Shown here: positions 8,692-18,050 of the stretch, in pieces | Position numbering within the stretch: the first letter of the stretch is position 1 | Layout: the number at the start of each line of letters is the position of its first letter | Assembly: GCF_004522155.1 (NCBI RefSeq) | Contig: NZ_SDEA01000005.1 | Location: 62,001 to 126,000, forward strand | Reading direction: 5' to 3' | DNA: 64,000 nt | Source of the DNA: Paracoccus luteus | GTDB lineage: Bacteria > Pseudomonadota > Alphaproteobacteria > Rhodobacterales > Rhodobacteraceae | Made by a program: the position numbers and the translations under genes | The notes under the pieces: model-generated | What the model was told of the DNA's origin: nothing | What the model saw: the letters and a program-made list of their open reading frames with translations, nothing else | The model's database searches: none

Positions 8692-10074
8692 ATGACCGAC
8701 CAGCGCCCGGACATCGACCCCGATGACGACGATTTCGCCCCGTCGCGGGCGGTGATCGCCGATATCTCGGATGCGCTGGATCGGGGCGACGGCGACCGGC
8801 TGGACGCGCTGCTGGAACCCCTGCACGCTGCCGACATCGCCGACCTGATCGAACAGCTTGGCCCCCAGCGCCGGCGCGAGCTGCTGCGCCTGTATTCCGG
8901 CGAGATCGATGGCGAGATCCTGGCCGAGATCGACGAATCGATCCGCGAAGAGGTGGTCGAGCAGCTGCCCCGCGACGTGCTGGCCGACGCCGTGCGCGAG
9001 ATGGACACCGACGACGTCGTCGATTTGCTCGAGGATCTGGAAGGCCCCGAGCGCGAGACCGTGCTTGCGGCGCTGGACGATCCCGACCGGGTCGCCGTGG
9101 AACAGTCGCTGACCTATCCCGAGTACTCGGCCGGCCGCCTGATGCAGTCCGAGGTGGTGACCGCCCCCGAACACTGGACGGTGGGCGAGACCATCGACCA
9201 CCTGCGGACCGAGGAGGTTCTGCCCGACCAGTTCTATCACGTCATCCTGGTCGATCCGCGCCGCCATCCCATCGGCTATGTCACGCTGGGCCGGTTGCTG
9301 TCGTCCCAGCGCGCGACGCGGCTGCGCGACATCGTCGAGGACAGCTTCCGCACCATCGACGTGCTGCAAGAGGAAGGCGACGTCGCCTATGCGTTCAACC
9401 AGTATCACCTCATCTCGGCGCCGGTGGTCGATGCCCACGGCCGGCTGGTCGGCGTCATCACGATGGACGACGCCATGTCCGTCCTGGACGAGGAACACGA
9501 GGAGGACTTCCTGCGCCTTGCGGGGGTCGGGCCAGAAAACTCGCTGTCCGACGGGGTGGTGGACACCGTGCGCCGGCGCGCGCCCTGGCTGCTGGTGAAC
9601 CTGCTGACGGCCAACGTCTCGGCCTTCGTCATCTCGCGGTTTTCCGGCACGATCGAGGCGATCGTGGCACTGGCCGCGCTGATGCCGATCGTGGCGTCGA
9701 TGGGCGGGAACGCGGGCACGCAGTCGCTGGCGGTGGCGGTGCGGGCGCTGGCCACCAAGGATCTGACGCGGTCGAACGCCGGGCGCGTGGTCTGGCGCGA
9801 AACCGTGGTGGGGCTGGTCAACGGCCTGCTGTTCGCCGTCATCATGGGGCTGGTCGGCTATCTCGCCTATGGATCGGCGGCGCTGGGGTGGGTGCTGGCG
9901 GCGGCGCTGGTCATCAACCTGCTGGTCGCCGCGCTGGGGGGCGTGATGGTGCCCCTGACGCTGGAACGGATGGGCCTGGACCCGGCGCTTGCGGCCGGGA
10001 CATTCGTGACCACGCTGACCGACGTGATCGGATTTCTGGCATTCCTGGGGTTGGCGACATGGGTTCTGATCTGA
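8692..10074 (+). CDS. mgtE: Magnesium transporter MgtE
   Basis: The product is 460 aa with the standard MgtE architecture. An acidic N-domain of helical repeats covers residues 15-130 (LHAADIADLIEQLGPQRRRE and similar). A CBS pair covers about 135-255 (YVTLGRLLSS, VVDAHGRLVGVITMDDAM). Five transmembrane helices follow from about 285 on, including the pore segment ALMPIVASMGGNAGTQSLAV. The acidic N and CBS domains sense Mg2+ and close the channel. ATG 8692 is preferred over the preceding GTG because GGGGG is 6 nt upstream. The 3' end overlaps the next gene by 16 bp, implying co-transcription with fthC. Confidence 0.93.
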   Translation: MTDQRPDIDPDDDDFAPSRAVIADISDALDRGDGDRLDALLEPLHAADIADLIEQLGPQRRRELLRLYSGEIDGEILAEIDESIREEVVEQLPRDVLADAVREMDTDDVVDLLEDLEGPERETVLAALDDPDRVAVEQSLTYPEYSAGRLMQSEVVTAPEHWTVGETIDHLRTEEVLPDQFYHVILVDPRRHPIGYVTLGRLLSSQRATRLRDIVEDSFRTIDVLQEEGDVAYAFNQYHLISAPVVDAHGRLVGVITMDDAMSVLDEEHEEDFLRLAGVGPENSLSDGVVDTVRRRAPWLLVNLLTANVSAFVISRFSGTIEAIVALAALMPIVASMGGNAGTQSLAVAVRALATKDLTRSNAGRVVWRETVVGLVNGLLFAVIMGLVGYLAYGSAALGWVLAAALVINLLVAALGGVMVPLTLERMGLDPALAAGTFVTTLTDVIGFLAFLGLATWVLI

Positions 10075-10607
10075 CCAAGACGGCGCTGCGCAATGCCGCA
10101 CTGGCCGCGCGCATGGCCGGGGGCTGCGCGGACGCGCTGGCGGCCAACCTGACGGCGGCGCTGGCGCCGCATGGCGGGGCGGTGCTGGCCGGTTACTGGC
10201 CGATGCGAGGCGAACCCGATCCGCGCCCCGCGATGGCCGCCCACGACGGCCCCGTCTGCCTGCCCGAGGTGGTGGCCCGCGCGACTCCCCTGCGCTTTCG
10301 CCTGTGGCGGGGCGAGGCGCTGGTTCCCGGTGTCTTCGGCACCAGCCATCCGCCCGAAACCTGCCCCGAGGTCAGCCCCACCGTCCTGATCGTGCCGCTG
10401 GCGGGGTTCGACGCGGGGCTGAACCGGCTGGGCTATGGCGGCGGGTTCTATGACCGCACGCTGGCGCATCTGCGCGCGCGCGGGCCGGTGACGGCCATCG
10501 GACTGGCCTGGGCCGGCCAGCAGGTCGCCCCGATTCCCGTCGAGCCGACCGACGAGCCATTGGACCTGCTTGTGACGGACCGCGGGATCATGGCGCGTCA
10601 AAAATAA
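10059..10607 (+). CDS. fthC: 5-formyltetrahydrofolate cyclo-ligase
   Basis: The product is 182 aa. The family signature LNRLGYGGGFYDRTLA (GYGGGFYD at 125-132) binds the substrate phosphate, and GYWPMRGEPDPRPAM corresponds to the conserved N-terminal substrate region. It converts 5-formyl-THF and ATP to 5,10-methenyl-THF, recycling an inhibitory folate into the pool used by the purM/purN/purL genes elsewhere in this window. The start ATG lies inside the end of mgtE, and a larger open frame reaches back further but shows no homology there. No separate ribosome binding site is obvious, consistent with translational coupling. Confidence 0.88.
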   Translation: MGSDLTKTALRNAALAARMAGGCADALAANLTAALAPHGGAVLAGYWPMRGEPDPRPAMAAHDGPVCLPEVVARATPLRFRLWRGEALVPGVFGTSHPPETCPEVSPTVLIVPLAGFDAGLNRLGYGGGFYDRTLAHLRARGPVTAIGLAWAGQQVAPIPVEPTDEPLDLLVTDRGIMARQK

Positions 10608-11015
10608 ATCATCCGCCCCTGGCCGGACCCGGCCGCGGGTGCGGCTGTGCACGGTCTTGTGGATAATCGCTGAACGGCGGGGGCTAAGTCGTCCCTTGGC
10701 ACGGGAAACCGTCCGCGCGCGTTTCATCCCCCGCGCCGTTAAGGATTTGAGTCGGCCGGCCGCGGATCGCACCCGCTTCGCTTGTCAACGGCGAAGGTCC
10801 GGCGCGGGCTGAAATAAACCTCTTGATCGCAGGTCTCGTCCGCTTCAGGTTGTGGGCTGTCGGAAGCGTGACCACCATATCTGGTGCCAATCCCGGCAGC
10901 AGACCAGAACCGACGCCGCGGCCCCAAGGGGTCGCCGGTCCCGCCGCATGACGCGCGGGGCCGATGGCACCACGACCAGAACAGGCGGTCCAAGGCCGCG
11001 CGCAGGGGGCACAGG
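10608..11015. other. 408-bp intergenic leader upstream of nrdJ
   Basis: No gene is apparent. The region holds a NrdR-box-like palindrome at 10873-10886 (separate entry) and a possible but weak TTGATC (10823-10828) promoter element upstream of it. CAGGGGG followed by ACAGG directly before 11016 supplies the nrdJ ribosome binding site. I looked for a cobalamin riboswitch, as the downstream enzyme uses B12, and saw no recognisable B12 box. Confidence 0.55.
10873..10886 (+). promoter_or_regulatory. NrdR-box-like palindrome upstream of nrdJ
   Basis: CACCATATCTGGTG is an inverted repeat (CACCA / TGGTG around TATC) that fits the NrdR consensus acaCwATATwtGtg core. NrdR represses ribonucleotide reductase genes when dATP is high. 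It lies 130 bp before the nrdJ start. NrdR boxes are usually in tandem, and I see no clear second copy, which lowers confidence. Confidence 0.55.
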
Positions 11016-14000
11016 ATGAAGATCGAACGGCGTTTCACCAGCGACAGGACCGGCGCATACGGCGGCATCGACTTCGTCACCACCACGTCGGAAATCCGCA
11101 ACCCGGACGGCACCATCGTGTTCCGCAACGAGGCCGTTGAGGTGCCGCAGGGCTGGAGCCAGGTGGCATCCGACGTCATCGCGCAGAAATATTTCCGCAA
11201 GGCCGGCGTTCCCGCCGTGCTGAAGCGCGTGCGCGAAAAGGGCATCCCCGAGTTCCTGTGGCGCTCGGTCCCCGACGAGGCGGCGCTGGCCGCTCTGCCC
11301 GCAGCCGACCGTTTCGTGGGCGAGACCTCGGCCCGGCAGGTGTTCGACCGGCTGGCCGGCGCCTGGGCCTATTGGGGCTGGAAGGGCGGCTATTTCACCG
11401 CCGAGGCCGACGCCCGCGCCTATTACGACGAGATGCGCCACATGCTGGCCCGCCAGATGGGCGCGCCGAACAGCCCGCAGTGGTTCAACACCGGGCTGCA
11501 CTGGGCCTATGGCATCGACGGGCCGTCGCAGGGCCATTTCTATGTCGATTTCCAGACCGGCAAGCTGGTCAAGTCGGCCACCGCCTATGAACATCCGCAG
11601 CCGCACGCCTGCTTCATCCAGTCGGTCAGCGACGATCTGGTGAACGACGGCGGCATCATGGATCTGTGGGTCCGGGAAGCGCGGCTGTTCAAATACGGCT
11701 CGGGCACCGGCACCAACTTTTCCTCGCTGCGCGGCGAGGGGGAAAAGCTGTCGGGCGGCGGCAAGTCCAGTGGCCTGATGGGTTTCCTCAAGATCGGCGA
11801 CCGCGCGGCGGGCGCGATCAAGTCGGGCGGCACCACGCGGCGGGCCGCGAAGATGGTGATCTGCGACATGGATCACCCCGACATCGAGGCGTTCATCAAC
11901 TGGAAGGTCATCGAGGAGCAGAAGGTCGCCTCGCTGGTGGCCGGTTCCAAGATGCATGAGGCGAAGCTGAACGAGATCTTCGCAGCCATTCGGGTTTGGG
12001 ATGGCGCCGGGGACGCCGCCACCGACCCGGCGAAGAACGGGGCGCTGAAAACGGCGATCCGGTCGGCCAAAAAGGCGATGATCCCGGAAACCTATATCAA
12101 CCGGGTTCTGCAATATGCCCGGCAGGGCTTCGATTCGATCGAGTTCCCGACCTATGACACCGACTGGGACTCCGAGGCTTACGCAAGCGTCTCGGGCCAG
12201 AACTCGAACAATTCGGTCCGCGTCACCGACGCCTTCCTGCGCGCCGTGCGCGACGACGCCGACTGGGCGCTGATCCGCCGCACCGACGGCAAGACTGCGA
12301 AAACCGTCAAGGCGCGCGAGCTGTGGGACCAGGTCGGTCACGCCGCCTGGGCCTGCGCCGACCCCGGCATCCAGTTCCACGACACGGTGAACGCCTGGCA
12401 CACCTGCCCGGCGGACGGGCCGATCCGCGGGTCGAACCCGTGCAGCGAGTACATGTTTCTGGACGACACCGCCTGCAATCTGGCGTCGATGAACCTGCTG
12501 ACCTTCCTGCAGGGCGGCCAGTTCGACGCGGACGGGTATGTCCACGCCACGCGCCTGTGGACCGTCACGCTGGAGATCAGCGTGCTGATGGCGCAGTTCC
12601 CGTCGAAGGAAATCGCGCAGCGCAGCTACGACTTCCGCACGCTGGGCCTTGGCTATGCCAATATCGGCGGCCTGCTGATGAACCTCGGGCTCGGCTATGA
12701 CAGCGACGAGGGCCGGGCGCTGTGCGGCGCGCTGACCGCGCTGATGACCGGCGTATCCTATGCGACCAGCGCCGAGATGGCGGGCGAACTGGGGCCGTTC
12801 CCCGGCTATGCCCGCAACGCCGATGCGATGCTGCGGGTCATCGGCAACCACCGCGCGGCGGCCCACGGCACGGGCGAATACAAGGGCGTGAACGTCAACC
12901 CGGTCGCGCTGGACGTGGACAACTGCCCCGACCCGCGGCTGGCGACCATGGCGCAGCGCGCCTGGGACAAGGCGCTGGCCCTGGGTGAGGAGCATGGTTT
13001 CCGCAACGCCCAGACGACCGTGATCGCGCCCACCGGCACCATCGGGCTGGTCATGGACTGCGACACGACGGGGATCGAGCCCGACTTCGCGCTGGTCAAG
13101 TTCAAGAAGCTGGCGGGCGGCGGCTATTTCAAGATCATCAACCAATCGGTTCCGGCGGCGCTGGAAACGCTGGGTTATCCCAGCGCCCAGATCGAAGAGA
13201 TCGTGGCCCATGCCGTCGGCCACGCCAGCCTTGGCAACTGCCCGGGCATCAACCACGCAAGCCTGATCGGCCACGGATTCGGCGCGCGCGAGCTGGAAAA
13301 GGTGGACGCGGCGCTGGCCTCGGCCTTTGACATCCGCTTTGTCTTCAACCAGTGGACGCTGGGCGAGGATTTCTGCAAGGGCACACTGGGCATCCCCGCG
13401 GGCAAGCTGGCGGACCCGTCCTTCGACCTGCTGCGCCACCTTGGTTTCACCCGCGCCCAGATCGACGCGGCCAACGACCATGTCTGCGGCACCATGACGC
13501 TGGAAGGCGCGCCGCACCTTGCGCCCGAACACTACAGCGTCTTCGACTGCGCCAACGCCTGCGGCAAGACCGGCACGCGCTATCTGTCGGTGGACAGCCA
13601 CATCCGGATGATGGCGGCGGCGCAAAGCTTTATCTCGGGCGCGATTTCCAAGACGATCAACATGCCGAACACGGCCACGATCACCGATGCGCTGGCGGCC
13701 TATGAACTGTCGTGGTCGCTGGGGATCAAGGCCAACGCACTTTACCGCGACGGGTCCAAGCTGTCGCAGCCGCTGGCATCCGCGCTGGTCGAGGACGACG
13801 ACGAGGCCGCCGAAGTGCTGGAAAACGGCACCGCCCACGAAAAAGTCGCCGTCATCGCCGAGAAGATCGTCGAGCGGATCATCGTCAAGGAGGCCATCCG
13901 GTCGAACCGCGAAAAGCTGCCCGCCCGCCGCAAGGGCTATACCCAGAAGGCCCTGATCGGCGGCCACAAGGTCTATCTGCGCACCGGCGAATACGACGAC

Positions 14001-14648
14001 GGCAAGCTGGGCGAAATCTTCATCGACATGCACAAGGAGGGCGCGGGCTTCCGGGCGATGATGAACAACTTCGCCATCGCCGTGTCGGTCGGCCTGCAAT
14101 ACGGCGTGCCCCTGGAGGAGTTCGTGGACGCCTTCACCTTCACCCGGTTCGAGCCGGCGGGGATGGTGCAGGGCAACGATAGCATCAAGAACGCGACCTC
14201 GATCCTGGATTACATCTTTCGGGAACTGGCGGTCAGCTATCTGGACCGCACCGACCTGGCCCACGTCAAGCCGAACGGCACCAGCTTTGACAGCTTGGGC
14301 GGCGGCGAGGCCGAGGGCCGCAACGTGGCCGCGGTCAGCGAAGAGAAGTCGCGCTCGCTGGAAATGCTGCGCCAGATCAGCTCGACCGGGTATCTGCGCA
14401 AGCGCCTGCCGCAGGAACTGATGGTCCTGCAGGGCGGGGCGTCATCCGCCGCGATGGCGACCGGCATGGCCGAACAGGCCGCCGTGTTCGAGACGACCAC
14501 CGTCGCGGTCAGCCTGGACCCGCGCGCCAAGGCGAAGATGCAGGGATACGAGGGCGACCCCTGTGGCGAATGCGGCAACTATACGCTGGTCCGCAACGGC
14601 ACCTGCATGAAATGCAACACCTGCGGCGGCACGTCGGGCTGCAGCTGA
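11016..14648 (+). CDS. nrdJ: Vitamin B12-dependent (class II) ribonucleotide reductase
   Basis: The product is 1210 aa. Catalytic features are present: redox Cys199 in HACFIQSV, thiyl-radical Cys476 and Glu478 in SNPCSEYMF, and partner Cys487 in ACNLASMNL, with the 11-residue spacing seen in Thermotoga Nrd[20 protein letters not shown] and [14 protein letters not shown] follow. The extreme C-terminus is a zinc-ribbon/redox tail with [16 protein letters not shown] and a final GCS. It reduces ribonucleotides using adenosylcobalamin, independent of oxygen. The start has AGG and GGGGG upstream; the longer open frame upstream is not conserved-looking. Transcription is probably NrdR-controlled. Confidence 0.95.
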   Translation: MKIERRFTSDRTGAYGGIDFVTTTSEIRNPDGTIVFRNEAVEVPQGWSQVASDVIAQKYFRKAGVPAVLKRVREKGIPEFLWRSVPDEAALAALPAADRFVGETSARQVFDRLAGAWAYWGWKGGYFTAEADARAYYDEMRHMLARQMGAPNSPQWFNTGLHWAYGIDGPSQGHFYVDFQTGKLVKSATAYEHPQPHACFIQSVSDDLVNDGGIMDLWVREARLFKYGSGTGTNFSSLRGEGEKLSGGGKSSGLMGFLKIGDRAAGAIKSGGTTRRAAKMVICDMDHPDIEAFINWKVIEEQKVASLVAGSKMHEAKLNEIFAAIRVWDGAGDAATDPAKNGALKTAIRSAKKAMIPETYINRVLQYARQGFDSIEFPTYDTDWDSEAYASVSGQNSNNSVRVTDAFLRAVRDDADWALIRRTDGKTAKTVKARELWDQVGHAAWACADPGIQFHDTVNAWHTCPADGPIRGSNPCSEYMFLDDTACNLASMNLLTFLQGGQFDADGYVHATRLWTVTLEISVLMAQFPSKEIAQRSYDFRTLGLGYANIGGLLMNLGLGYDSDEGRALCGALTALMTGVSYATSAEMAGELGPFPGYARNADAMLRVIGNHRAAAHGTGEYKGVNVNPVALDVDNCPDPRLATMAQRAWDKALALGEEHGFRNAQTTVIAPTGTIGLVMDCDTTGIEPDFALVKFKKLAGGGYFKIINQSVPAALETLGYPSAQIEEIVAHAVGHASLGNCPGINHASLIGHGFGARELEKVDAALASAFDIRFVFNQWTLGEDFCKGTLGIPAGKLADPSFDLLRHLGFTRAQIDAANDHVCGTMTLEGAPHLAPEHYSVFDCANACGKTGTRYLSVDSHIRMMAAAQSFISGAISKTINMPNTATITDALAAYELSWSLGIKANALYRDGSKLSQPLASALVEDDDEAAEVLENGTAHEKVAVIAEKIVERIIVKEAIRSNREKLPARRKGYTQKALIGGHKVYLRTGEYDDGKLGEIFIDMHKEGAGFRAMMNNFAIAVSVGLQYGVPLEEFVDAFTFTRFEPAGMVQGNDSIKNATSILDYIFRELAVSYLDRTDLAHVKPNGTSFDSLGGGEAEGRNVAAVSEEKSRSLEMLRQISSTGYLRKRLPQELMVLQGGASSAAMATGMAEQAAVFETTTVAVSLDPRAKAKMQGYEGDPCGECGNYTLVRNGTCMKCNTCGGTSGCS

Positions 14649-14656
14649 GAGACGAC

Positions 14657-14683
14657 CGGCGGCCGGGCGATCCCCGGCTGCCG
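14657..14683 (+). terminator. Hairpin after nrdJ without T-tract
   Basis: An 11-bp stem (CGGCGGCCGGG with CCCGGCTGCCG, one G-U) with a 5-nt loop begins 9 nt after the nrdJ stop codon. No T-run follows. It probably protects or ends the nrdJ mRNA, which makes the second, T-tailed hairpin at 14835 more likely to belong to the fhs leader. Confidence 0.5.
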
Positions 14684-14789
14684 CGCCCGGACCGGCCGCG
14701 GGTGGGGACCATGCGGCCGGGCGACCGGGACACGACCCGGCCCGACCGGGGGGAGGGCTGCACGATCTCCGACCACCGGAGTGGCGGGG

Positions 14790-14872
14790 AACCTGTCGAG
14801 GGCAGCAGAACGCGCGGAAAACGCGGGGACAGTCGCCGCCGTCCGGGGCAAACCCGGGCGGCGGCATCTTTT
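14790..14872 (+). promoter_or_regulatory. fhs leader with intrinsic terminator; possible ZTP riboswitch
   Basis: A very strong Rho-independent terminator (13-bp stem 14835-14847 with 14853-14865, loop GCAAA, then ATCTTTT) sits only 44 nt before the fhs start. Its 5' arm contains CCGCCGTCCGGGGCA, resembling the conserved 3' domain CCGCCUGGGCA of ZTP (pfl) riboswitches. Upstream is a GAAAA-capped hairpin (CGCG 14813-14816 with 14822-14825) followed by GGGGA, and a GGC...AAC segment as in the ZTP core. ZTP riboswitches commonly control fhs. The terminator is certain as a structure; the riboswitch identity is a hypothesis because helix P1 is short and the spacing is imperfect. Confidence 0.45.
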
Positions 14873-14916
14873 CGGGCCGCCGCCGCCGCGCTAGCCTGCA
14901 TCAAAACGAGGGACGA

Positions 14917-16581
14917 ATGGCGACCGACATCGAGATCGCGCGCGCCGCGCGCAAGCGGCCGATGGCCGAGATCGCCGCGAGACTGGGGCTGGGGACGCAG
15001 GACTGGCTGCCCTATGGCCACGACAAGGCCAAGATCTCGCAGGATTTCATCGCGGGGCTGGCGGCGCGTCCGATGGGCCGGCTGATCCTTGTCACCGCGA
15101 TCAACCCGACCCCTGCGGGCGAGGGCAAGACCACCACCACCGTGGGCTTGGGCGACGCGCTGAACCGGATCGGGGCGCGCGCCACGGTCTGCATCCGCGA
15201 GGCGAGCCTTGGCCCCAACTTCGGCATGAAGGGCGGCGCGGCGGGCGGCGGGCGGGCGCAGGTCATCCCGATGGAGGACATGAACCTGCATTTCACGGGC
15301 GATTTCCACGCCATCACCAGCGCCCACAATCTGTTGGCGGCGATGATCGACAATCACCTGCACTGGGGCAACGCGCTGGACATCGACCCGCGCCGGATCA
15401 GCTGGCGGCGGGCGCTGGACATGAACGACCGCGCCCTTCGCGGGGTGGTGCTGGGGCTGGGCGGGCCTGCGCATGGCATCCCGCGCGAAAGCGGCTTTGA
15501 CATCACCGTCGCGTCCGAGGTGATGGCGATCCTGTGCCTGGCGACCGACCTGCGCGACCTGCAGGCGCGGCTGGCCCTGATCGAGGTGGCGCGGCGGCGC
15601 GACGGATCGCCCGTGACCGCCGGCGACCTGGAGGCCGAGGGCGCGATGACCGTGCTGCTCAGGGACGCGATGCAGCCGAACCTGGTCCAGACGATCGAGG
15701 GCACGCCCGCGCTGGTCCACGGCGGGCCGTTCGCCAATATCGCGCATGGGTGCAACAGCGTGATCGCCACGACGACCGCGCTGCGCCTTTCGGATTACGT
15801 CGTGACCGAGGCCGGCTTCGGCGCCGATCTGGGGGCCGAGAAGTTCCTGAACATCAAGTGCCGCAAGGCAGGGCTGGCGCCTGCGGCCGTGGTGCTGGTG
15901 GCCACCGTCCGCGCGCTGAAGATGAACGGCGGCGTTGCGCGAACCGACCTGGGGTCCGAGGATGTGGCGGCCGTCCGCGCGGGCTGCGCCAATCTCGTCC
16001 GGCACATCCAGAACATGCGCCAGTTCGGCCTGCCGCTGGTCGTCGCCATCAACCATTTCGACGGCGACACGGCCGCCGAGATCGCCGCGGTGGACTCGGC
16101 GGCTGCGGGCGCGGGGGTCCGCGCCATCGTCTGCCGCCACTGGGCCGAGGGCGGGGCAGGGGCCGAGGCGCTGGCCCGCGAGGTCGTGGGCATCGCCGCC
16201 CAGCGGGCGGATTTCCAGCCGCTCTACCCCGACGCCATGCCGCTGTGGGACAAGATCGAGACGATCGCGCGCCGCATCTATCGCGCCGACGGGATCGAGG
16301 CGCCGCCGGCCGTCCGCGCCCGCATCCAGGAACTGCAGCACACGCACGGCCGCCTGCCGGTCTGCATGGCGAAAACCCAATACAGCTTTTCCAGCGACCC
16401 CGCCGCCCTTGGCGCGCCGACCGGCTTTACCATCCCGATCCGAGAGGTGCGGCTGGCGGCGGGCGCCGGCTTCGTGGTGGCGATCTGCGGCGACATCATG
16501 ACCATGCCGGGCCTGCCCCGCAGCCCGGCCGCCGCACGCATCGGCATCGACGCGCAGGGCCGGATCGAGGGGCTGTTCTGA
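14917..16581 (+). CDS. fhs: Formate-tetrahydrofolate ligase
   Basis: The product is 554 aa, the usual length. The P-loop [10 protein letters not shown] is at residues 65-74, followed by [20 protein letters not shown] and [13 protein letters not shown], the family signatures. [20 protein letters not shown] and [15 protein letters not shown] mark the C-terminal half. It makes 10-formyl-THF from formate, THF and ATP for purine synthesis (PurN and PurH) and initiator tRNA formylation. GAGGGA a few nt before the ATG is the ribosome binding site. A leader terminator immediately upstream suggests premature-termination control. folD, often adjacent, is not in the window. Confidence 0.95.
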   Translation: MATDIEIARAARKRPMAEIAARLGLGTQDWLPYGHDKAKISQDFIAGLAARPMGRLILVTAINPTPAGEGKTTTTVGLGDALNRIGARATVCIREASLGPNFGMKGGAAGGGRAQVIPMEDMNLHFTGDFHAITSAHNLLAAMIDNHLHWGNALDIDPRRISWRRALDMNDRALRGVVLGLGGPAHGIPRESGFDITVASEVMAILCLATDLRDLQARLALIEVARRRDGSPVTAGDLEAEGAMTVLLRDAMQPNLVQTIEGTPALVHGGPFANIAHGCNSVIATTTALRLSDYVVTEAGFGADLGAEKFLNIKCRKAGLAPAAVVLVATVRALKMNGGVARTDLGSEDVAAVRAGCANLVRHIQNMRQFGLPLVVAINHFDGDTAAEIAAVDSAAAGAGVRAIVCRHWAEGGAGAEALAREVVGIAAQRADFQPLYPDAMPLWDKIETIARRIYRADGIEAPPAVRARIQELQHTHGRLPVCMAKTQYSFSSDPAALGAPTGFTIPIREVRLAAGAGFVVAICGDIMTMPGLPRSPAAARIGIDAQGRIEGLF

Positions 16582-16627
16582 CCGTGCGGGGCCGCGCGCC
16601 CGCACCGACGCCCGCGGGCCGCGCGCC

Positions 16628-16987
16628 ATGCCGCTGACCGTCCACGACCGCATCATCACCGACCGCGGGTCGGTCTATGCGGTGTCCGGCGGGCCGGTCG
16701 CCGACCGCGCGGCAATCGCCGCGATGCTGGCCGAGCTGACCTCGGTCCGCCGCTTCGCCAAGGCGACGCACCACAGCTGGGCCGCCCGGCTCGGCGGCGC
16801 GGGCCTGAAGGCCGACGACGGCGAGGCGGGCGCGGGCGCCATCATCCTGCGGATGCTGGAAACCGAAGGGCTGGACGATCACGTCGTCATCGTGACGCGC
16901 TGGTATGGCGGCAAGCATCTGGGCGGCGACCGCTTTCGCCATGTGATCGCCGCCGTGCGCCACTATCTGGCGGCGCTGAACGGCTGA
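16628..16987 (+). CDS. YigZ/IMPACT N-terminal (UPF0029) domain protein, single-domain form
   Basis: The product is 119 aa. KATHHSWAARL, DDGEAGAGAIILRML and VTRWYGGKHLGGDRFRHV are the signature blocks of the UPF0029/IMPACT N-terminal fold. Typical YigZ is about 200 aa with a second ferredoxin-like domain, which is absent here, so this is a stand-alone N-terminal domain. Function is poorly defined; eukaryotic IMPACT binds GCN1 in translational control. It follows fhs after 46 bp and is probably co-transcribed. ATG 16628 opens the domain directly. Confidence 0.8.
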   Translation: MPLTVHDRIITDRGSVYAVSGGPVADRAAIAAMLAELTSVRRFAKATHHSWAARLGGAGLKADDGEAGAGAIILRMLETEGLDDHVVIVTRWYGGKHLGGDRFRHVIAAVRHYLAALNG

Positions 16988-16998
16988 CGGGTTCGCGC

Positions 16999-17625
16999 TC
17001 AGCCCTGCCGATAGGCGGCGATCATCCCGCGCAGCTCATCCTCGTCCGGGCGGCCAAAGGTCGAACGGCTGCCGATGATGAAGGTGGGCGTCCCGATCAG
17101 GCCGAAATGCGTCGCCATCAGCTCCGACTGGTCGATGTGGTCCGTCACAGGCTGGCTGTCCATGTCGGCGCGCAGCTGCCCCTCGTCCAGGCCGACCCGG
17201 CGGGCGGTCCGCATGACCGTCGCCTCCTCGGCCGGGCCCCGGATCTGCAGCAGCGCGGTGTGGAACGCCCAGTATTTCCCCTGCGCGCGCGATGCCAGCG
17301 CCGCCCGCGCGGCAAACACCGATCCCGCGCCAAAGACCGGCCATTCGCGCAGCACCAGCTGCAGCGCCGGATCGGCGCGCAACAGCCGGGCCACGGTCGG
17401 CATCGCTGTCCGGCAATACGGACAGTTATAGTCGAAGAACTCGACCATCACCGCCGTGGGCTTGGCGGCGCCGACCGCAGGCGCGTTCGGATCCTGTTCC
17501 AGCGCCTTGCGGATGACCGGTGGGACCGGGTTCGGATCGGGCGCGCGGCCCTGGGCCATCGCGGGCACGGCGGCCAATCCTGTCAAGGCTGCAAGTCCGG
17601 TCAAGGCGTGGCGTCGGGTCAGCAT
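16999..17625 (-). CDS. DsbA-like periplasmic thiol-disulfide oxidoreductase
   Basis: The product is 208 aa. It begins MLTRRHALTGLAALTGLAAVPAMAQG, a signal peptide with a twin-arginine-like RRHAL and an AMA-Q cleavage site. The thioredoxin active site is FFDYNCPYCRTAMP (Cys68, Cys71), and the cis-Pro loop is GLIGTPTFIIGSR. The helical insert between them is typical of DsbA/BdbD/ScsC-type proteins. It probably oxidises or isomerises disulfides in secreted proteins. The frame continues upstream to 17691 with arginine-rich residues that do not resemble a leader, so the internal ATG is chosen. It converges with the YigZ-like gene, leaving 11 bp between stops. Confidence 0.87.
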   Translation of the reverse strand: MLTRRHALTGLAALTGLAAVPAMAQGRAPDPNPVPPVIRKALEQDPNAPAVGAAKPTAVMVEFFDYNCPYCRTAMPTVARLLRADPALQLVLREWPVFGAGSVFAARAALASRAQGKYWAFHTALLQIRGPAEEATVMRTARRVGLDEGQLRADMDSQPVTDHIDQSELMATHFGLIGTPTFIIGSRSTFGRPDEDELRGMIAAYRQG

Positions 17626-17816
17626 GGGGCATCCTGTCGGTCTGGAAGGTCGCGCCATCCTGCTGCGGGACCGCCCGGAACGCGAGGGCATGGCCGTTCA
17701 CGATTGGTCAGAGATGATGAACGGGGCGTGTGCTGGCGCGCGCTGCACCAGGGTCATGTCCCGCGCGGTGCGGTTCGCCGGACCAATCGACGGACAGTCC
17801 CCCGGGTTCAGGCGGG

Positions 17817-17892
17817 TGGTAGGCCCGGAGGGACTCGAACCCCCAACCAAGGCGTTATGAGCGCCCTGCTCTGACCATTGAGCTACGGGCCC
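17817..17892 (-). tRNA. tRNA with CAU anticodon, probably tRNA-Ile2 (lysidine-modified)
   Basis: This 76-nt cloverleaf on the minus strand has acceptor GGGCCCG / CGGGCCT, D-arm GCTC/GAGC, anticodon stem GGGCG/CGCCT with loop CTCATAA (anticodon CAT) and encoded CCA. The first pair is G-U, so it is not initiator tRNA, which has an unpaired C1-A72. The overall sequence resembles alphaproteobacterial tRNA-Ile(CAU), whose C34 is changed to lysidine by TilS to read AUA. Elongator tRNA-Met is the alternative. Confidence 0.85.
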
Positions 17893-18050
17893 CGCCTTGG
17901 GCCATCCGTCACAGGCTGTCGCAAATGACGCGCGGGCGGTCAAGCGGGCGCTGGCCGGACGCCGGCCGAGGCGGCGTGATTGCCCCGGCGCGGGGCCTGC
18001 GCTATGTCTGCCGCGCGTCAGCCGCACCGTTCAGCGCAGGGGAAACCACC

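Noticed and set aside
10608..11015. Cobalamin riboswitch upstream of nrdJ.
   Set aside because: I could not find a B12 box or the conserved core; the region instead shows a NrdR-like palindrome.
10845..14264. A 1139-codon open frame antisense to nrdJ, and similar very long antisense frames opposite the RTX gene, purL and the indolepyruvate oxidoreductase gene.
   Set aside because: In 70% G+C DNA stops are rare in shadow frames. The translations are Arg/Ala/Gly/His-rich, have no recognisable motifs, and lie fully opposite genes with intact family signatures.
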